Shown here: positions 6,798 to 7,513 of the stretch, piece after piece | Numbering within the stretch: the stretch's first letter is position 1 | Layout of the letters: each line of letters opens with the position of its first letter | From: Porphyromonadaceae bacterium | Lineage (GTDB): Bacteria; Bacteroidota; Bacteroidia; Bacteroidales; Dysgonomonadaceae | Reading direction: 5' to 3' | Assembly (NCBI GenBank): GCA_003517675.1 | Contig: DPAC01000122.1 | Location: 1 to 7,513, forward strand | DNA: 7,513 nucleotides | Notes under the pieces: model-generated | The model's input: the letters and a program-made list of their open reading frames with translations, nothing else | Database searches by the model: none | Told to the model about the DNA's origin: nothing | Translations under genes and position numbers: made by a program

Positions 6798-7510
6798 AAC
6801 GAGCAGCAATCTTACAAACCCTTTTATTCCTGATAACGGCCTCCATACCGCTGTCTTCAATGGCACAGAAAGAGGTCAGAAAGAACATCCGGAAAGGGAA
6901 CAAGGTATATCAGGAGCAGAAATACTCCGAGGCAGCCGATTACTTCGGTAAAGCGGTGGAGGAGAATCCCGAATCGAAGGAGGCCACCTTCAATCTGGGG
7001 AACACATATTACCGGCAAAAAGAGTGGGACAAAGCAACTGAGCAATACCAGCAGTTTGTGACATTGGAACAGGAGAATCCGGAGGAGGCAGCCGCCGGCT
7101 GGCATAACATTGGCAATGCTCGTCTGCAGAAAAAAGATCTGCAGCAAGCAATGGAGGCTTACAAGATGTCACTGCGGATCAACCCGAATGATGATGAGAC
7201 CCGCTACAACCTGGCAGTGGTACAGAAGATGATCAGGGATCAGCAGGATGATCAGCAGGATCAGAGTGAGCAGCAACAGGATCAGCAACAGGATCAGCAA
7301 CAGGATCAACAGCCGCAAAACCAGCCGCAAGAGGATAAACGGGCCGAGCAGCCAGACCAGCCGGAGCAGATGTCGCGTGACAATGCCCGTCAGTTGTTGC
7401 AAGCCATTGAGCAGGATGAACAGCAAACGCAGAAGAAAGTACAGCAGATCAAGGCACAGGAGCGAGAGCAGAAAGCGGAAGAAAACAGACGAAATAACAG
7501 AAACTGGTAG
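6794..7510 (+). CDS. batC: BatC, exported TPR protein with Gln/Asp-rich linker
   Basis: The 238-residue protein begins with a signal peptide (about 1-24, basic start, hydrophobic core, SMA cleavage site), so it is predicted to act in the periplasm. Three tetratricopeptide repeats follow at about 30-63, 67-100 and 101-134, with recognisable motifs such as FNLGNTYYRQKEWDKA and WHNIGNARLQKKDLQQAM. Residues about 149-180 are a Gln/Asp-rich low-complexity linker encoded by a short tandem repeat. The C-terminal part, with ARQLLQAIEQDEQQTQKK at 198-215, is a charged helical segment resembling the end of other Bacteroidota BatC proteins. It is translationally coupled to batB. TPR domains usually bind other proteins, so BatC may dock partners onto the BatA/BatB complex; this is inferred. 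The gene is complete, with TAG at 7508-7510; batD would be expected just beyond the window. Confidence 0.9.
   Translation: MKRAAILQTLLFLITASIPLSSMAQKEVRKNIRKGNKVYQEQKYSEAADYFGKAVEENPESKEATFNLGNTYYRQKEWDKATEQYQQFVTLEQENPEEAAAGWHNIGNARLQKKDLQQAMEAYKMSLRINPNDDETRYNLAVVQKMIRDQQDDQQDQSEQQQDQQQDQQQDQQPQNQPQEDKRAEQPDQPEQMSRDNARQLLQAIEQDEQQTQKKVQQIKAQEREQKAEENRRNNRNW
7271..7306 (+). repeat. Perfect 12-bp tandem repeat (three copies) within batC
   Basis: The unit CAGCAACAGGAT occurs three times without change at 7271-7282, 7283-7294 and 7295-7306, encoding QQQD units. It sits inside a wider degenerate Gln/Asp-rich tract from about 7228 to 7320 built from CAG, CAA and GAT codons. Because the unit is four codons long, gain or loss of copies would keep the reading frame and change only the length of the linker between the TPR domain and the C-terminal helix. 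Confidence 0.9.
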
Positions 7511-7513
7511 CGT

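Overview
The window reads as a typical stretch of Bacteroidota chromosome, most likely order Bacteroidales. The reasons are the gene order moxR - DUF58 - membrane protein - batA - batB - batC, which matches the Bacteroides aerotolerance (bat) operon; a TAnnTTTG-type -7 promoter element in the main intergenic gap; and A-rich leaders without clear Shine-Dalgarno sequences. Genus cannot be fixed from the sequence alone. The moderate GC content and the protein sequences would suit a Dysgonomonadaceae or Porphyromonadaceae-like organism, but that is a weak inference. All seven main proteins are encoded on the + strand, coding density is high, and there is no sign of mobile DNA, tRNA, rRNA or CRISPR.

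Region 1 (38-1633) is a two-gene lipoate unit. lipA (lipoyl synthase, radical SAM) is followed after 3 bases by lipB (octanoyltransferase). LipB moves octanoate from acyl carrier protein to the lipoyl domains of 2-oxoacid dehydrogenases or the glycine cleavage H protein, and LipA inserts the two sulfurs. All expected cysteine ligands and catalytic residues are present. The 37 bases before lipA hold no gene; a TAA at positions 1-3 could be the end of an upstream gene but cannot be assigned.

Region 2 (1634-1722) is the only gap with a convincing promoter: TACTTTTG at 1677-1684, with a TTG-containing -33 element 18 bases upstream. It probably drives everything downstream.

Region 3 (1723-7510) is the bat operon: a MoxR-type AAA+ ATPase; a soluble DUF58 protein with a von Willebrand A (VWA)-like fold; a signal-peptide and single-pass membrane protein with a BatD-like layout; BatA and BatB, two paralogous membrane-anchored VWA proteins; and BatC, a secreted TPR protein with a Gln/Asp-rich repeat tract. 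The window stops 3 bases after batC, so batD and batE, the usual next genes, would lie just outside. The likely picture is a MoxR ATPase acting in the cytoplasm on metal-binding VWA domains that form an inner-membrane complex with periplasmic TPR and BatD-type partners. The operon was linked to aerotolerance in Bacteroides fragilis, but its biochemical activity is unresolved. Nothing here is clearly a new system; the points of interest are the poorly understood third gene, the repeat tract in batC and the promoter region.
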